Origin: Sphingopyxis sp. PAMC25046
Lineage (GTDB): Bacteria > Pseudomonadota > Alphaproteobacteria > Sphingomonadales > Sphingomonadaceae
Assembly (NCBI RefSeq): GCF_004795895.1
Contig: NZ_CP039250.1
Span: 3,782,001 to 3,846,000, forward strand
Length of the DNA stretch: 64,000 bases
Direction: 5' to 3'
Below, one piece after another: positions 1 through 9,170 of the stretch. How positions within the stretch are numbered: position 1 is the first letter of the stretch; each line of letters opens with the position of its first letter. The position numbers were made by a program, and so were the translations under genes. Under the pieces are notes generated by a model, which had not been told where the DNA came from, made no database searches, and saw only the letters and a list, made by a program, of their open reading frames with translations.

Positions 1-3000
1 ACGAGCGCGATATCGGTGCCCGCGATGACATAACCGTCGCTGGCGAACTGCATTCCCGATGCCGTGACCGCACCGAGCGAGTCGTCGACGGTTACCGCGC
101 CACCGACGCCCGAGAAGACCGCGAAGGCCGCGTCGGTGAACGGCGCGTTCGCCGAACCGTCGAACTCGGTCCAATTGTCGTTGCCGCCGCTGGCCTGCCA
201 CAGGCCGTCGCCGCCCGTGATCACCCCGTCATTCTTGCCGCCGTTGACGCCGTCCCAGAAGCGCATCGTGAGGCCGGTGGTGTTCACCAGATTGACTTGG
301 TTCGCGACCGATGTCTGCACGAAATAGCCCGCATTGACCGTCAATCCGTTGTCGGTCAGCGACCCGCCATAATTGATGACGCGATAAACGCCGGGTTGGA
401 AGTTACCCCCAAGGGTCTCCTGCACATTGAGTGTCCCGCCGAGAACGAGGTCGCCGCCCACGTCGATCAGGTCGTTGTACGCGCCGCCAACGACATTCGC
501 CTGACCGAAGTCGACGTTGAGCGTCGCGGCGGAGGTGAGGTTAAGATCGCCCGCGATCGTGAGCCTGCCCGGAACCCCGCCGACGCTGCCCGGATTGAGG
601 TTGCCGTCGAGGATGGCAACATTACCGCCAATTGTGCCGGTGCCGCCCAGCGTGCCGCCCGTCGCCACGCCGACATTACTCGCCACGCCGCCGAGGATTC
701 CGTCGATGAACAGCGTGCCGCCCGCGACCGACGTTGTGCCAGTAAAGGCCGAGCTGTCGCCGGTCAGGCGCGTCGTGCCCGCCGCATGGTTGATCGAACC
801 CGCGCCCGACATACTGCTAGCCAAGAGATAGTCGGTGCCAGCGTGGTTGAAGTTCAACTCGCCCGCGCCAGGGCCGAAAATGATGTTGCCGTCGATGAAG
901 CCCGCTGCGGCCGCCAAACCGCCTTCGACGCCGCCGATATTTACGGTGCCGGTCGAACCGACTTGGGAGGCAATCTGGAGTCCTGAGCCGGCGATCACCC
1001 GCCCGTTGTCGGCAACCGTCAGGACGGCGGTTCCGGTCCCGCTACCGATAACAAGATCACCGGTGGTGGCGAAGCTGGAACTCGCACCCGACACCGTCAG
1101 GCTCGCGGCCTGCGGCGCGGTCCCGAAGGTCGCCGACGTAAAGCTAGCCGCGCCGCCCTGATCGACGGTGAAATCGCCAGCGGTCATCAGCAACGCGCCA
1201 GTGCTCGTCCAGTTGGAGCCCGCCCCGGTGACCGCGACGGCGATGGCGTTGCTGTTGCTGGTCGCAGTGCCGATCTGGCTCGCGCCCGCGGTGCGCAGCG
1301 TCCCGCCCGCACCCACCGTCAGGCTGAAGGGGCCGTTGAAGGTCGCGCTCCCCCGGATGCCGCCCGACACATCGGCGAGCGAGTTCGCGCCGGTGATGTT
1401 GAGCTGGGTCGAGGCGGTGGGCGCGCGCAGGTCGAAATCGCCTGCCCTCAGCCGTAGCGTGCCGCCGTTCGTGACGTTCACGACAACCGAACCGGCGAAA
1501 GCGATATTATTCCCGCCAACAAACGCTGTGCTGTAGAGCGAGTTCGCGCCGTCGATGCTCAGCGTCGAGCGGCCCAGGGTCGTGCCGCCGCCGGACGTGA
1601 CGTTCGCCCCGCCGACGATGCGCAGCTCGCCGCCCGTGCCGTTGATGCTCGTCCCGCCACCATAATTGCTGTCGCCGGTCAGCGTGGTTACGCCGGTTCC
1701 GGCTACACGAAGGCCGCCAGTACCGGTGATCGATCCGCCATAGGTATAGGCGTTCGAGCGGTTGAAGACGAGGAGGGCATTGTTGACCACGTCACCCGCG
1801 ATCGAACCTGTGGTGCCGGAGAGATCGCCAATTTGCAGCACCCCCGCCTCGATCGTCGTGCCGCCGGTGTAGGTATTTTCGCCGCCGAGCGTGAGCGAGC
1901 CGGCACCCAGCTTCGTAAATCCGCCCGTTCCGGTCATGGCGTCGAGTATGCCGTTGGAGGTCGCGGCGTTCGCCACGTCGACCGCGCCGCCGTTCGCGCC
2001 CAGAATATAGCTGTGCTGATTGGTCGAGTTGGCACCCGTCATCCGCAAAGTGCCGCCGTCGAGCGTTATCGCACCCGAGGGATCGCCGAGAAAGCTGTCG
2101 TTCTCGACCGAAATCACGCCGCCCTCGATCCGCGTGCCGCCGGTATAGCTGTTGGCGCCCGTCAGCACGAGCGTGCCGCCGTCGGTCTTGACCAGCTGCG
2201 AGGCGCCGGTGAGGTCGGCGCTGATCGTCGCGGTGAAGCCCGCACCCGCGACGGTGCCGTCGCCGACGCGGACGATCGCTTCGGGGCCGACCAGCGTCAG
2301 CGGCGCGCCATCGATCACATAGCCGTCTGCCGCGAACTGCATTCCCGCCGAAGTGACCGCACCGCCGCTGTTGTCGACGGTGACGGTGCCGGGGGCGCCC
2401 GCAAAGATTGCAAAAGTTCCATCGGCATAGGCCGCATTGACCGCGCCGTCGGCGCCGGTCCAGTTGTTGTCGGCGCCGCCCAGATGCCAGATGCCGTCGC
2501 CGCCATTGACCAGATCGTCGAACTTCGGTCCGGCACCACCGTCCCAGAAGCTGAGCGCCAGACCTTCGCTGTTGATCAGGTTGACCTGTCCCGCGACCGA
2601 GGTCTGGACGGTGACATCGCTCCCCGCCGGCATCGAGCCCAGCGCGAGGCCATTGTCGATGAGCGTCCCGGCATAGTTGAACACGCGGTAGATACCGCCG
2701 CCGAAATAGCCGCCGCTGGAGCTCGTGACGTTGATCGTGCCGTCGAGCGTCAAGTCGCCGCCGACATTGACCAGGTCGTTGAGCGCGCCGCCTACAACCC
2801 CCGCCTCACCGAATTCGAAGTTCAGCACCGAACCGCCCGCGAGCGACAGGTCGCCATCGATGTTGAGCGTGCCGGGACTGTTGCCGGGCGCGAGAATACC
2901 GCCGTTCAGCACATTGACGCTGCCGCCGATCGTCCCGCTGCCGCCCAGCGTCGCGCCCGATGCAACGGTAACAAGACCGGTCGCCGCCGACTGGTCGCCG

Positions 3001-6000
3001 TTGATGCGCAGCGTCCCGGCGCTGACATTGGTCGCGCCCGCATAATTGTTGTTTCCGCTCAGCACGAGCGTGCCCGCGCCCGACTTGGTGAGCCCACCCG
3101 CGCCCGAAATCACGCCGCCAAGCGAGAAAATGGTTCCCGCATCGGTCAGGATCGTGCCCGCGCCCGTCAGGTTGGCGTTGCGGCCGCTCGCGAAGGAAGC
3201 GGTCGTGCGCAGCGTGCCGCCGGAAAAGGTCAAGCCGCCCGCCGCGGCACCCAGATTGGCGTCGGCCGCAACCTGCAGCGTGCCGCCAAGGATCAACGTC
3301 CCGCCGGCATAGCTGTTGATGCCGGTGAGCACCGTCGTGCCGCTTCCGACCTGCTCGACCGAGCCGCTGCCCGAGATGAGGCCGCCAAAGGTGACGAGGT
3401 CCGACCGGTCGAACACCAGCACCCCGTCATTGGCGACATCGCCGACGATGCTGCCGCTCGTTCCGCCGTCGCCCAGCTGGAGCGTGCCGGCCTCGATCGT
3501 CGTGCCGCCGGTGTAGCTGTTGTTGCCGGTGAGAACCGTCGTGCCCGTCCCGGCCTGACGCAGCGCCCCGGTGCCGACGATCTGCCCGCCATAGGCCAGA
3601 AGATCGCTGCGATTGAAGCCGAGCGTGCCGAAATTGTTGACGATCGCGCTCGCGATCGCACCCGTCGTGCCGCCGCCGCCGACGAAGAGGGTGCCGCCGT
3701 TAATGTTGGTCGACCCGGTATAGCTGTGATTGCCGGTCAGCACCCAGGTGCCGCTGTCGTTCTTCGCGAGCGTCGTGACACCCGATCCGGCATTGCCGAT
3801 CGAACCCGCCAGCGTATTGTTGCCCGTATTGGTGCCGCCCAGCGCGATCGTGCGCGCCTGGTTGTTGTTCGCGAGCGTAACCGGTCCCGTGTCGGTAAAG
3901 ACGATCGCGCCGGTGCCCGACGATTCGATGAAGGTGACGCCCTGCGACAGGGTGAAAAGGCGGTTCGTCGTATCGCCGCTGCCGGTATAGCGAAGCGTCG
4001 AGCCATTTCCGATGATCAGATTGGAGGCGGCCGCCGACGAAGCGCCGATACTGCTTGCCAAGCCGCCGTCGGCCAGCTTGTCGACGCCGAGAACGCCGCC
4101 GCTGATCGTCGTAACCCCGGTATAGCTACTGTCCGCATTGGTCAGAATCCAGGTGCCGGCGTCGGTCTTGGTCAGGCGGGTGACGCCGGTGCCATTGTCG
4201 GTAATCTGCGCCGCGAGGATATTGTCCCCGGTGTTGACGCCGCCAAGCGTCAGCGTCTGCGCCGTATTCGCACTGGCAAAGGTCAGTGGGCCCGCATGGC
4301 TGAATTCGATCGCGCCGGTACCCCACGACTCGAGTCTGCTCGCAGCCGAGGCTCCGAGCGTGAACTGCCGGTTCGTACTTCCGCCGGTGCCGACATAGCG
4401 CAGCCCGCCGCCGTTGATCACGAGGTTGCCGGCGGCCGAAGAGGAAGCGCCGATCGAGCTGTTCGCGCCGCCATCTTCGAGGCAGGCGACCGCGAGCGTG
4501 CCGGCGTTTATGACGGTCGTCCCGCTATAGCTGCTCGAACAGCCCGACAGCTCCTGATAGCTGCCCCCGTTCATGACCAGGCCGCCGCTTCCCGATATTG
4601 CACCGCCATAAATGGCGGAGGCGCTGCCGCCCGTGCTGATCGTCAGCGTCGCTCCACCGAGCGCGATGTTGCCGCCCAGCACACCCCCGCCGATCAGATA
4701 ACGGACATCATTGTCGTAACCGTCGAGGTCGAGCAGGACGCCGGCGGTGTTGTCGAGCGACATGGGACCACTACCCAGAGCGGTCGTCGATCCGGCGCGA
4801 ACCGTGCCATTGATTACGCGCAGGGAGCCGGTCGAACTGTTCGTTCCCGACAGGAGCAACGTCCCGGCACCGGTCTTGGCCAATTGCCCGCCGCCCGTGA
4901 CATCGCCTGAAAATTCCAGCACGGTGTCGGTGTCGACGACGTTGATCGCGCCATTGCCGGTCAATGCGAAGCCGCGATCGGTCGAGGCGCTGGCGCCGGT
5001 ATAGGCCAGCGTGCCGCCCGCCAGCACCAGATTCGACGACGCCGAGGACGACGCGCCGATCGCGCTCGCCTGCCCGCCGTTGGCGATGCAATCGATCGCA
5101 AGTCCGCTGCTGATCGTCGTGACGCCGGTATAGTCATTGTTGCAGCCGCTGATCGTCTGCGTATAGCTGCCGCCGCCGCGCGTGAAGCCGCCGGTGCCGG
5201 TGATCCTGCCGGTGAAGGAGCCGGGGCCGCCCGCGGTCGTCAGCGTCCGCCCGCCCAGATCAATGAGGCCGCCGCCGGTGACCGACGCGACATTGATGTC
5301 ATAGCCGCCGAGGTCGAGCGTGGCGCCGGTGTTGACCGTCATGTATCGGCCACCGAAGCCGAAGGCGCGCGTCGATCCCGCGCGCAGGGTTCCCGCGGTC
5401 ACGATCGTATCGCCGGTGTAGGTGTTGGTGCCGCTGAGCACGAGTGTGCCGGCACCGTCCTTGATGAAATTATTGCCCGAGCCCGTCGCAACGCCGCTGA
5501 TCGTCAGCGTCGTCGCCGCCTGCGCGACATCGATCCGGCCATTGCCGCCCGCAAGCGTGAAGCCGCGATCGGTCGTGATGGTGCCGCCCGTGTAGCGAAG
5601 CTGGCCGCCGGTTGTCAGGACAAGGTTTTCCGACGCGCTGCTTGCTGCGCCGATCCCGCTCGCGTTCCCGCCGTCGGTGAGCGTGCCGATCGCCAGCGTT
5701 CCGCCCGCAATCGTCGTCACGCCGACATAATCGTTGGCGGCGTTGGCGAGGGTCAGCGTCCCCGCGCCGGCCTTGATGAAGCCTGCATCGTCAGAGCTCG
5801 TGACGAGGCCCGAGAAGGTCAGGTCGGTTCCCGCCGCGGCGACGTCGATCGTTCGCGCGGGGCCGCCATTGACCAGCGTGAAGCCGCGATCGCTGCTTGC
5901 CGTACCGCCGCTATATTGGAGCGTCCCGCCTTCGAGGACGAGGTTCGACGAATCGGCCGAGGAGGCGCCGATGCTGGAGGCGATCCCGGCGTTTGCGACG

Positions 6001-8657
6001 CTGGAGATCTGGAGCACCCCGTCGGTCAGCGTCGTCGCGCCCGTATAGCTGTTCGCTCCCGACAGTATGACGCGGCCCGCGCCGCCCTTGGCAAAGGAGG
6101 TCACCCCGCCGCCGTCGACGATCGCCGAGCCGATGGTGAAGATGCCGCCGCCATTGTGCTGGATGCCGAGCGCGCCGCCCGCAACGCCGCTGGTCAGTTC
6201 GCCGCCGTTGATCGCCTGATTCGCCGTGCCGACGCTCGGCGCGACGATAATCGTGCCTTCGATCCCCAGCCGGTTGCCCGCGCCGACCGTGACGGTCGAT
6301 CCCGCCGCGGCCGAATAGCGCAGCCCGCCCAGCGCGGCATCGCCGCTGACCGTGCCGAAGAAGGGCGAATTCGCCGTCCCGGCCGCATCGCTGACGATTT
6401 CGCCGTTCGCCCAGGTCCCGGCGTCGTCCTTGTCGGTATAGTCGCTCGCGTCGAAGGCGACGATATTGCCGCCGACGACTTTCGCATAATCCGATCCGTT
6501 GATCGTCGCCCAGCCGCCGAGCACCCCGTCGAGGTTGCTCGTCGTGATCGCGCCCGCGCCGGGCAGCACGAAATTGACGAGCCCGCCCGTGCGATTGATT
6601 GCCCCGAGGCTGACATTCATGGTGCCGCCCGCGCCGTTGACCACGCGCAGCGTATTGCTGCCCGCGCTGACCGTCAGGCCGTCGAAGCTCTGATTGTTCG
6701 CTTCGCCCGCCGCGCCGAGCACGTCGAGCGCGCCGCCCGACAGCACCAGATGCGATGCCGACGAAATAATGTCCGATGCCGGGCCGCCGGCGCCCGCGAA
6801 ATCGAGCGCGAGCCTGCCGCCCGAAATCGTCGTAGCACCGGTATAGCTGTTCGCGCCGGTCAGCGTCAGCGTGCCCGCGCCCGCCTTGGTCAACCCGCCG
6901 CTGCCCGCGATGCTGCCGCCAAAACTCTGCGCCGCCGCCGCTTTGACCGTCAACGTGGAGGCCCCGAGCGCGACCGTGCCGCCGCTGCCCGTCAGCGACG
7001 GCGCGACGAGATCGAACCCGCCGAGGTCCAGCGTGCCGCCGTTGACGACGAATCCCGTCGCGTTGCCGAAGGCGCCGGCAACGCCCGCCCGGAGCGTGCC
7101 GCCGTTCACGGTCACCGTTCCGCGCTGGACATTCGCGCCGCCGAGCACCCATGTCCCCGCGCTATCGGCGACGATGTTGCCGTTGCCCGACATGACGCCC
7201 GAGAAGAAATTGGTCCCGGCAAAGCTGCCCCCGAAGGTCAGCGTGTCGGGATTGGGATTGGCGGCATTGAAGGCGAGCGCACCCGACAGATCGAGCGCGC
7301 CCGTGCCGTCGTTGCGGATGATATTGGCGGCGCCGTTGATCAACCACTCGCGGTTGCTGGCATCGCCCGCGCCGGTATAGCCCAGCGTCCCATTGTTGAG
7401 CAGGATCGTCGTGCCCGCGCCGAGCGAGCTTTCGCTGCCGATGTCGGCGAGTTTGCCGAGGCGGATTTCGCCCGCGAGCGCCGCCTGTCCGGTGAAGCTG
7501 TTCGCGTCGCCGAGTTCGATGCTGCGCCCCGCCGACGCGGCGAAACCATAGGCTCCGCCACTGAGCGCGCCGAGGAGGTGGATGTCGGCAGTCTCGGCAT
7601 TGAACGTGCCGGAGACCGAAATATCGATATCGCCGGTGAGCGCGAGCGTGCCGGTCCCCTGATTGCGAATGATCGCGTTGTTGCCGTTGATATCCCAATT
7701 GCGGTTCGAACTGTCGCCATCGCCGAGATAGATGACGCTGTCGCTATACTGGCTGGACTGGTTGAAGACGATCGTACCGTCCTCGACCGTCACCGGCGCG
7801 CCGAGCGAGCTGGCCTGTCCCAGATCGCCGATCGAAGTGAAGCGCACCGAGCAGACGCCGTTGCAGCCGGAGAAAACCGTGCGCCCCGTATAGGTGCTGG
7901 CGTCGTTGCTCATCGTGACGCCGCTGGCCGCGACCGAAACCGACCCGTTGCCCGTGATCAGCGCCGATCCGGCGCCCGAGCCCTCGAGGATCAGGTTACC
8001 GCCGTTGCCGATCGTAACGGTGCGCGCCGTGCTCGCGCCGCCGATCGACAGGCGGACATTGGACGCCGCCGCTGTGAAGATGTTGTTGCCGCCCGCACCG
8101 AGAGCGCTGTCGGCGGCGGCATAAAGACTGCCGGCATTGATATTGATATCGCCGGTGAAGCTGTTGACGCCGTTCAGGACCAGCGCGCCGTTCCCCGCCT
8201 TGGTCAGCCCGTTCGAACCCGCGACGACCGAATTGATCGTGCCGCTCCCCACCGTCGTGATTGTCGAACCAGGTCCGCCCAGCGTGATCGTGCTGCCGTT
8301 CAGCACATAGCCCGCCGAGCTGAAGGTGATGTTGCCGACCGTGACAGGCGCGCCGACCGTCACCGTCCCTGCGGTGCCGCCGAAGATCGCATTGTCGAGA
8401 TCGCCATTGACCCACGGCTCGACGAACGGCCCGCTGACCCCGTCGGCATTGGGGCTCCAGTTGAGATTGCCGAGGTTCCAGGTCCCGGTGCCACCCGAAC
8501 CGACAGCGGTGCCGTTGGCATCCCAGTAACGATCCTCCGCCTGCGCGGCCACGGGAGCGCAGGCAAGCACGGCCGCCAGCGACGCGCCGCAGAGCAGGCG
8601 GCGTGACAGCCGCTTTTGATCGCGAACGGAGAAAGCGGGCTTGCTGTCGATCGTCAT
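1..8657 (-). CDS. Giant autotransporter-type protein with beta-strand (PATR) repeats, 3' end outside window
   Basis: The frame is open from an ATG at 8657 to the left edge, about 2,885 codons with no stop, so the C-terminus is not seen. The start follows AAGGA with 6-nt spacing. Residues 1-41 are a long Sec signal peptide (basic RLSRRLL, hydrophobic core, APVAAQA cleavage). The rest is a low-complexity Gly/Ala/Thr/Ser passenger built of repeats such as GAGTLTLTGANSYTGATTI and GGTLRYTG, the pattern of autotransporter-associated beta-strand repeats that fold as a right-handed beta-helix. A sub-cassette reading roughly SxIGASSSAxSNLVL..GGTLxYTG..STDRGFTL recurs about seven times between 3.9 and 6.1 kb. 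A C-terminal beta-barrel would be expected but lies beyond the window. Likely a surface-exposed or secreted adhesin-like protein; substrate and role unknown. Several long open frames on both strands here are shadows. Confidence 0.85.
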   Translation of the reverse strand, partial: MTIDSKPAFSVRDQKRLSRRLLCGASLAAVLACAPVAAQAEDRYWDANGTAVGSGGTGTWNLGNLNWSPNADGVSGPFVEPWVNGDLDNAIFGGTAGTVTVGAPVTVGNITFSSAGYVLNGSTITLGGPGSTITTVGSGTINSVVAGSNGLTKAGNGALVLNGVNSFTGDININAGSLYAAADSALGAGGNNIFTAAASNVRLSIGGASTARTVTIGNGGNLILEGSGAGSALITGNGSVSVAASGVTMSNDASTYTGRTVFSGCNGVCSVRFTSIGDLGQASSLGAPVTVEDGTIVFNQSSQYSDSVIYLGDGDSSNRNWDINGNNAIIRNQGTGTLALTGDIDISVSGTFNAETADIHLLGALSGGAYGFAASAGRSIELGDANSFTGQAALAGEIRLGKLADIGSESSLGAGTTILLNNGTLGYTGAGDASNREWLINGAANIIRNDGTGALDLSGALAFNAANPNPDTLTFGGSFAGTNFFSGVMSGNGNIVADSAGTWVLGGANVQRGTVTVNGGTLRAGVAGAFGNATGFVVNGGTLDLGGFDLVAPSLTGSGGTVALGASTLTVKAAAAQSFGGSIAGSGGLTKAGAGTLTLTGANSYTGATTISGGRLALDFAGAGGPASDIISSASHLVLSGGALDVLGAAGEANNQSFDGLTVSAGSNTLRVVNGAGGTMNVSLGAINRTGGLVNFVLPGAGAITTSNLDGVLGGWATINGSDYAKVVGGNIVAFDASDYTDKDDAGTWANGEIVSDAAGTANSPFFGTVSGDAALGGLRYSAAAGSTVTVGAGNRLGIEGTIIVAPSVGTANQAINGGELTSGVAGGALGIQHNGGGIFTIGSAIVDGGGVTSFAKGGAGRVILSGANSYTGATTLTDGVLQISSVANAGIASSIGASSADSSNLVLEGGTLQYSGGTASSDRGFTLVNGGPARTIDVAAAGTDLTFSGLVTSSDDAGFIKAGAGTLTLANAANDYVGVTTIAGGTLAIGTLTDGGNASGIGAASSASENLVLTTGGQLRYTGGTITTDRGFTLAGGNGRIDVAQAATTLTISGVATGSGNNFIKDGAGTLVLSGTNTYTGDTIVTAGTLRAGSTRAFGFGGRYMTVNTGATLDLGGYDINVASVTGGGLIDLGGRTLTTAGGPGSFTGRITGTGGFTRGGGSYTQTISGCNNDYTGVTTISSGLAIDCIANGGQASAIGASSSASSNLVLAGGTLAYTGASASTDRGFALTGNGAINVVDTDTVLEFSGDVTGGGQLAKTGAGTLLLSGTNSSTGSLRVINGTVRAGSTTALGSGPMSLDNTAGVLLDLDGYDNDVRYLIGGGVLGGNIALGGATLTISTGGSASAIYGGAISGSGGLVMNGGSYQELSGCSSSYSGTTVINAGTLAVACLEDGGANSSIGASSSAAGNLVINGGGLRYVGTGGSTNRQFTLGASAASRLESWGTGAIEFSHAGPLTFASANTAQTLTLGGVNTGDNILAAQITDNGTGVTRLTKTDAGTWILTNADSSYTGVTTISGGVLGVDKLADGGLASSIGASSAAASNLIIGNGSTLRYTGSGDTTNRLFTLSQGVTFIESSGTGAIVFTDTGPVTLANNNQARTIALGGTNTGNNTLAGSIGNAGSGVTTLAKNDSGTWVLTGNHSYTGSTNINGGTLFVGGGGTTGAIASAIVNNFGTLGFNRSDLLAYGGQIVGTGALRQAGTGTTVLTGNNSYTGGTTIEAGTLQLGDGGTSGSIVGDVANDGVLVFDRSDLVTFGGLISGSGSVEQVGSGTTVLTGINSYAGGTLILGGTLQVAADANLGAAAGGLTFSGGTLRTTASFASGRNANLTGAGTILTDAGTIFSLGGVISGAGGLTKSGAGTLVLSGNNNYAGATNVSAGTLRINGDQSAATGLVTVASGATLGGSGTIGGSVNVLNGGILAPGNSPGTLNIDGDLSLAGGSVLNFEFGEAGVVGGALNDLVNVGGDLTLDGTINVTSSSGGYFGGGIYRVFNYAGTLIDNGLALGSMPAGSDVTVQTSVAGQVNLINSEGLALSFWDGGAGPKFDDLVNGGDGIWHLGGADNNWTGADGAVNAAYADGTFAIFAGAPGTVTVDNSGGAVTSAGMQFAADGYVIDGAPLTLVGPEAIVRVGDGTVAGAGFTATISADLTGASQLVKTDGGTLVLTGANSYTGGTRIEGGVISVENDSFLGDPSGAITLDGGTLRMTGANSTNQHSYILGANGGAVDVANAATSNGILDAMTGTGGFTKLGAGSLTLGGENTYTGGTTIEAGVLQIGDLSGTTGSIAGDVVNNALLVFNRSNAYTYGGSITGTGGLRVAGTGVTTLTGDSNYGGGTSINGTGGELRIVGGANVTSGGGTTLGRSTLSIDGANSLYSTAFVGGNNIAFAGSVVVNVTNGGTLRLRAGDFDLRAPTASTQLNITGANSLADVSGGIRGSATFNGPFSLTVGAGGTLRTAGASQIGTATSNSNAIAVAVTGAGSNWTSTGALLMTAGDFTVDQGGAASFTSATFGTAPQAASLTVSGASSSFATTGDLVIGSGTGTAVLTVADNGRVIAGSGLQIASQVGSTGTVNIGGVEGGLAAAAGFIDGNIIFGPGAGELNFNHAGTDYLLASSMSGAGSINHAAGTTRLTGDSSAFTGTTSVAGGTLFIDGILGGVASNVGVATGGTLGGTGTIGGNVAILDGNLNPGSVGGVPGRLTIAGDLNLTSAATLNVDFGQANVVGGAYNDLIDVGGDLVLGGTLNVQETLGGNFQPGVYRVINYGGSLTDNGLTVNAGYFVQTSVANQVNLVNTTGLTMRFWDGVNGGKNDGVITGGDGLWQASGGNDNWTEFDGSANAPFTDAAFAVFSGVGGAVTVDDSLGAVTASGMQFASDGYVIAGTDIAL
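20..3010 (-). repeat. Large internal tandem duplication within the autotransporter gene, about 2.29 kb apart
   Basis: Segments around 20-830 and 2310-3010 encode near-parallel protein blocks offset by about 2,290 bases. Both contain a WDG..GGDG(I/L)W..NNW/DNW block, an AVT(S/A)SGMQFA(A/S)DGYVI block, a PG(S)..GxLxIxGDL block and a VYRV(F/I)NYxGxLxDNGL block. DNA matches such as aactgcattccc at about 47 and about 2335 show the same spacing. This reads as duplication of a whole passenger module rather than of single beta-strand repeats. Confidence 0.6.
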
Positions 8658-9170
8658 ACTGTTTCCTTCGGGCACGGTTCGGGTTGCGTGAACGAGTCAC
8701 GACAAGCGGGTTTTTCAGGGCAAAGGTCAGGGCGCGGGATGCGTTCAGGCGCGGCGATCGCCACCGCGGGCGCCGGGCGCGGAGAACAGAAAATGCGGCT
8801 TCCGATCATTCGGCCCCCCGGCGGTTTCGCAAAGGGTCCGTCACAGCCGAACCCTTTCGTCGATTGACACGCGTAGGCGCCCGATACCCGGACGCCCCGC
8901 GTCGCGCTCCCACCACCGGGCTTCCGCCGCCGAAGCGGGTCATTGCGGAAAACCAGGCCGTGTCCCCGTTTCGGCTCGTCCGATGGATGACACGGTTCGC
9001 GGCTACGAAGGATTTATTATCAACCGGTTACCAGAAGGCAGTAAATGCCGGTATGTCACGGTATCGATACGGAGAATTGATACCCGGGTAACCTCCACGC
9101 CTCTCTTGCAAAGCGCTCGTCGCGGGGGAGACACTTGCATCGACCGCACGGCGGCCGATAAGCCGAACCG
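8658..9170. promoter_or_regulatory. 513-bp divergent intergenic region with a cluster of short palindromes
   Basis: I see no convincing gene here; the short open frames have no RBS or recognisable protein. It must hold the promoter of the autotransporter (-) and probably that of the TPR-sulfotransferase (+). Between 9023 and 9093 there are several dyads: ACCGGT (9023-9028), GTATCGATAC (9061-9070), TACCCGGGTA (9081-9090), and a GGTTACC (9026-9032)/GGTAACC (9087-9093) inverted pair. They could be regulator sites; no regulator is identified. Confidence 0.4.

Noticed and set aside
1833..8606. Long plus-strand frames (1,025 and 896 codons) across the autotransporter gene
   Set aside because: They are Arg/Ala/Asp-rich without motifs and lie opposite a continuous autotransporter frame with a signal peptide and recognisable repeats.
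8603..9091. 162-codon plus-strand frame upstream of the TPR-sulfotransferase
   Set aside because: It overlaps the autotransporter signal-peptide region, is Arg-rich and lacks any domain pattern.
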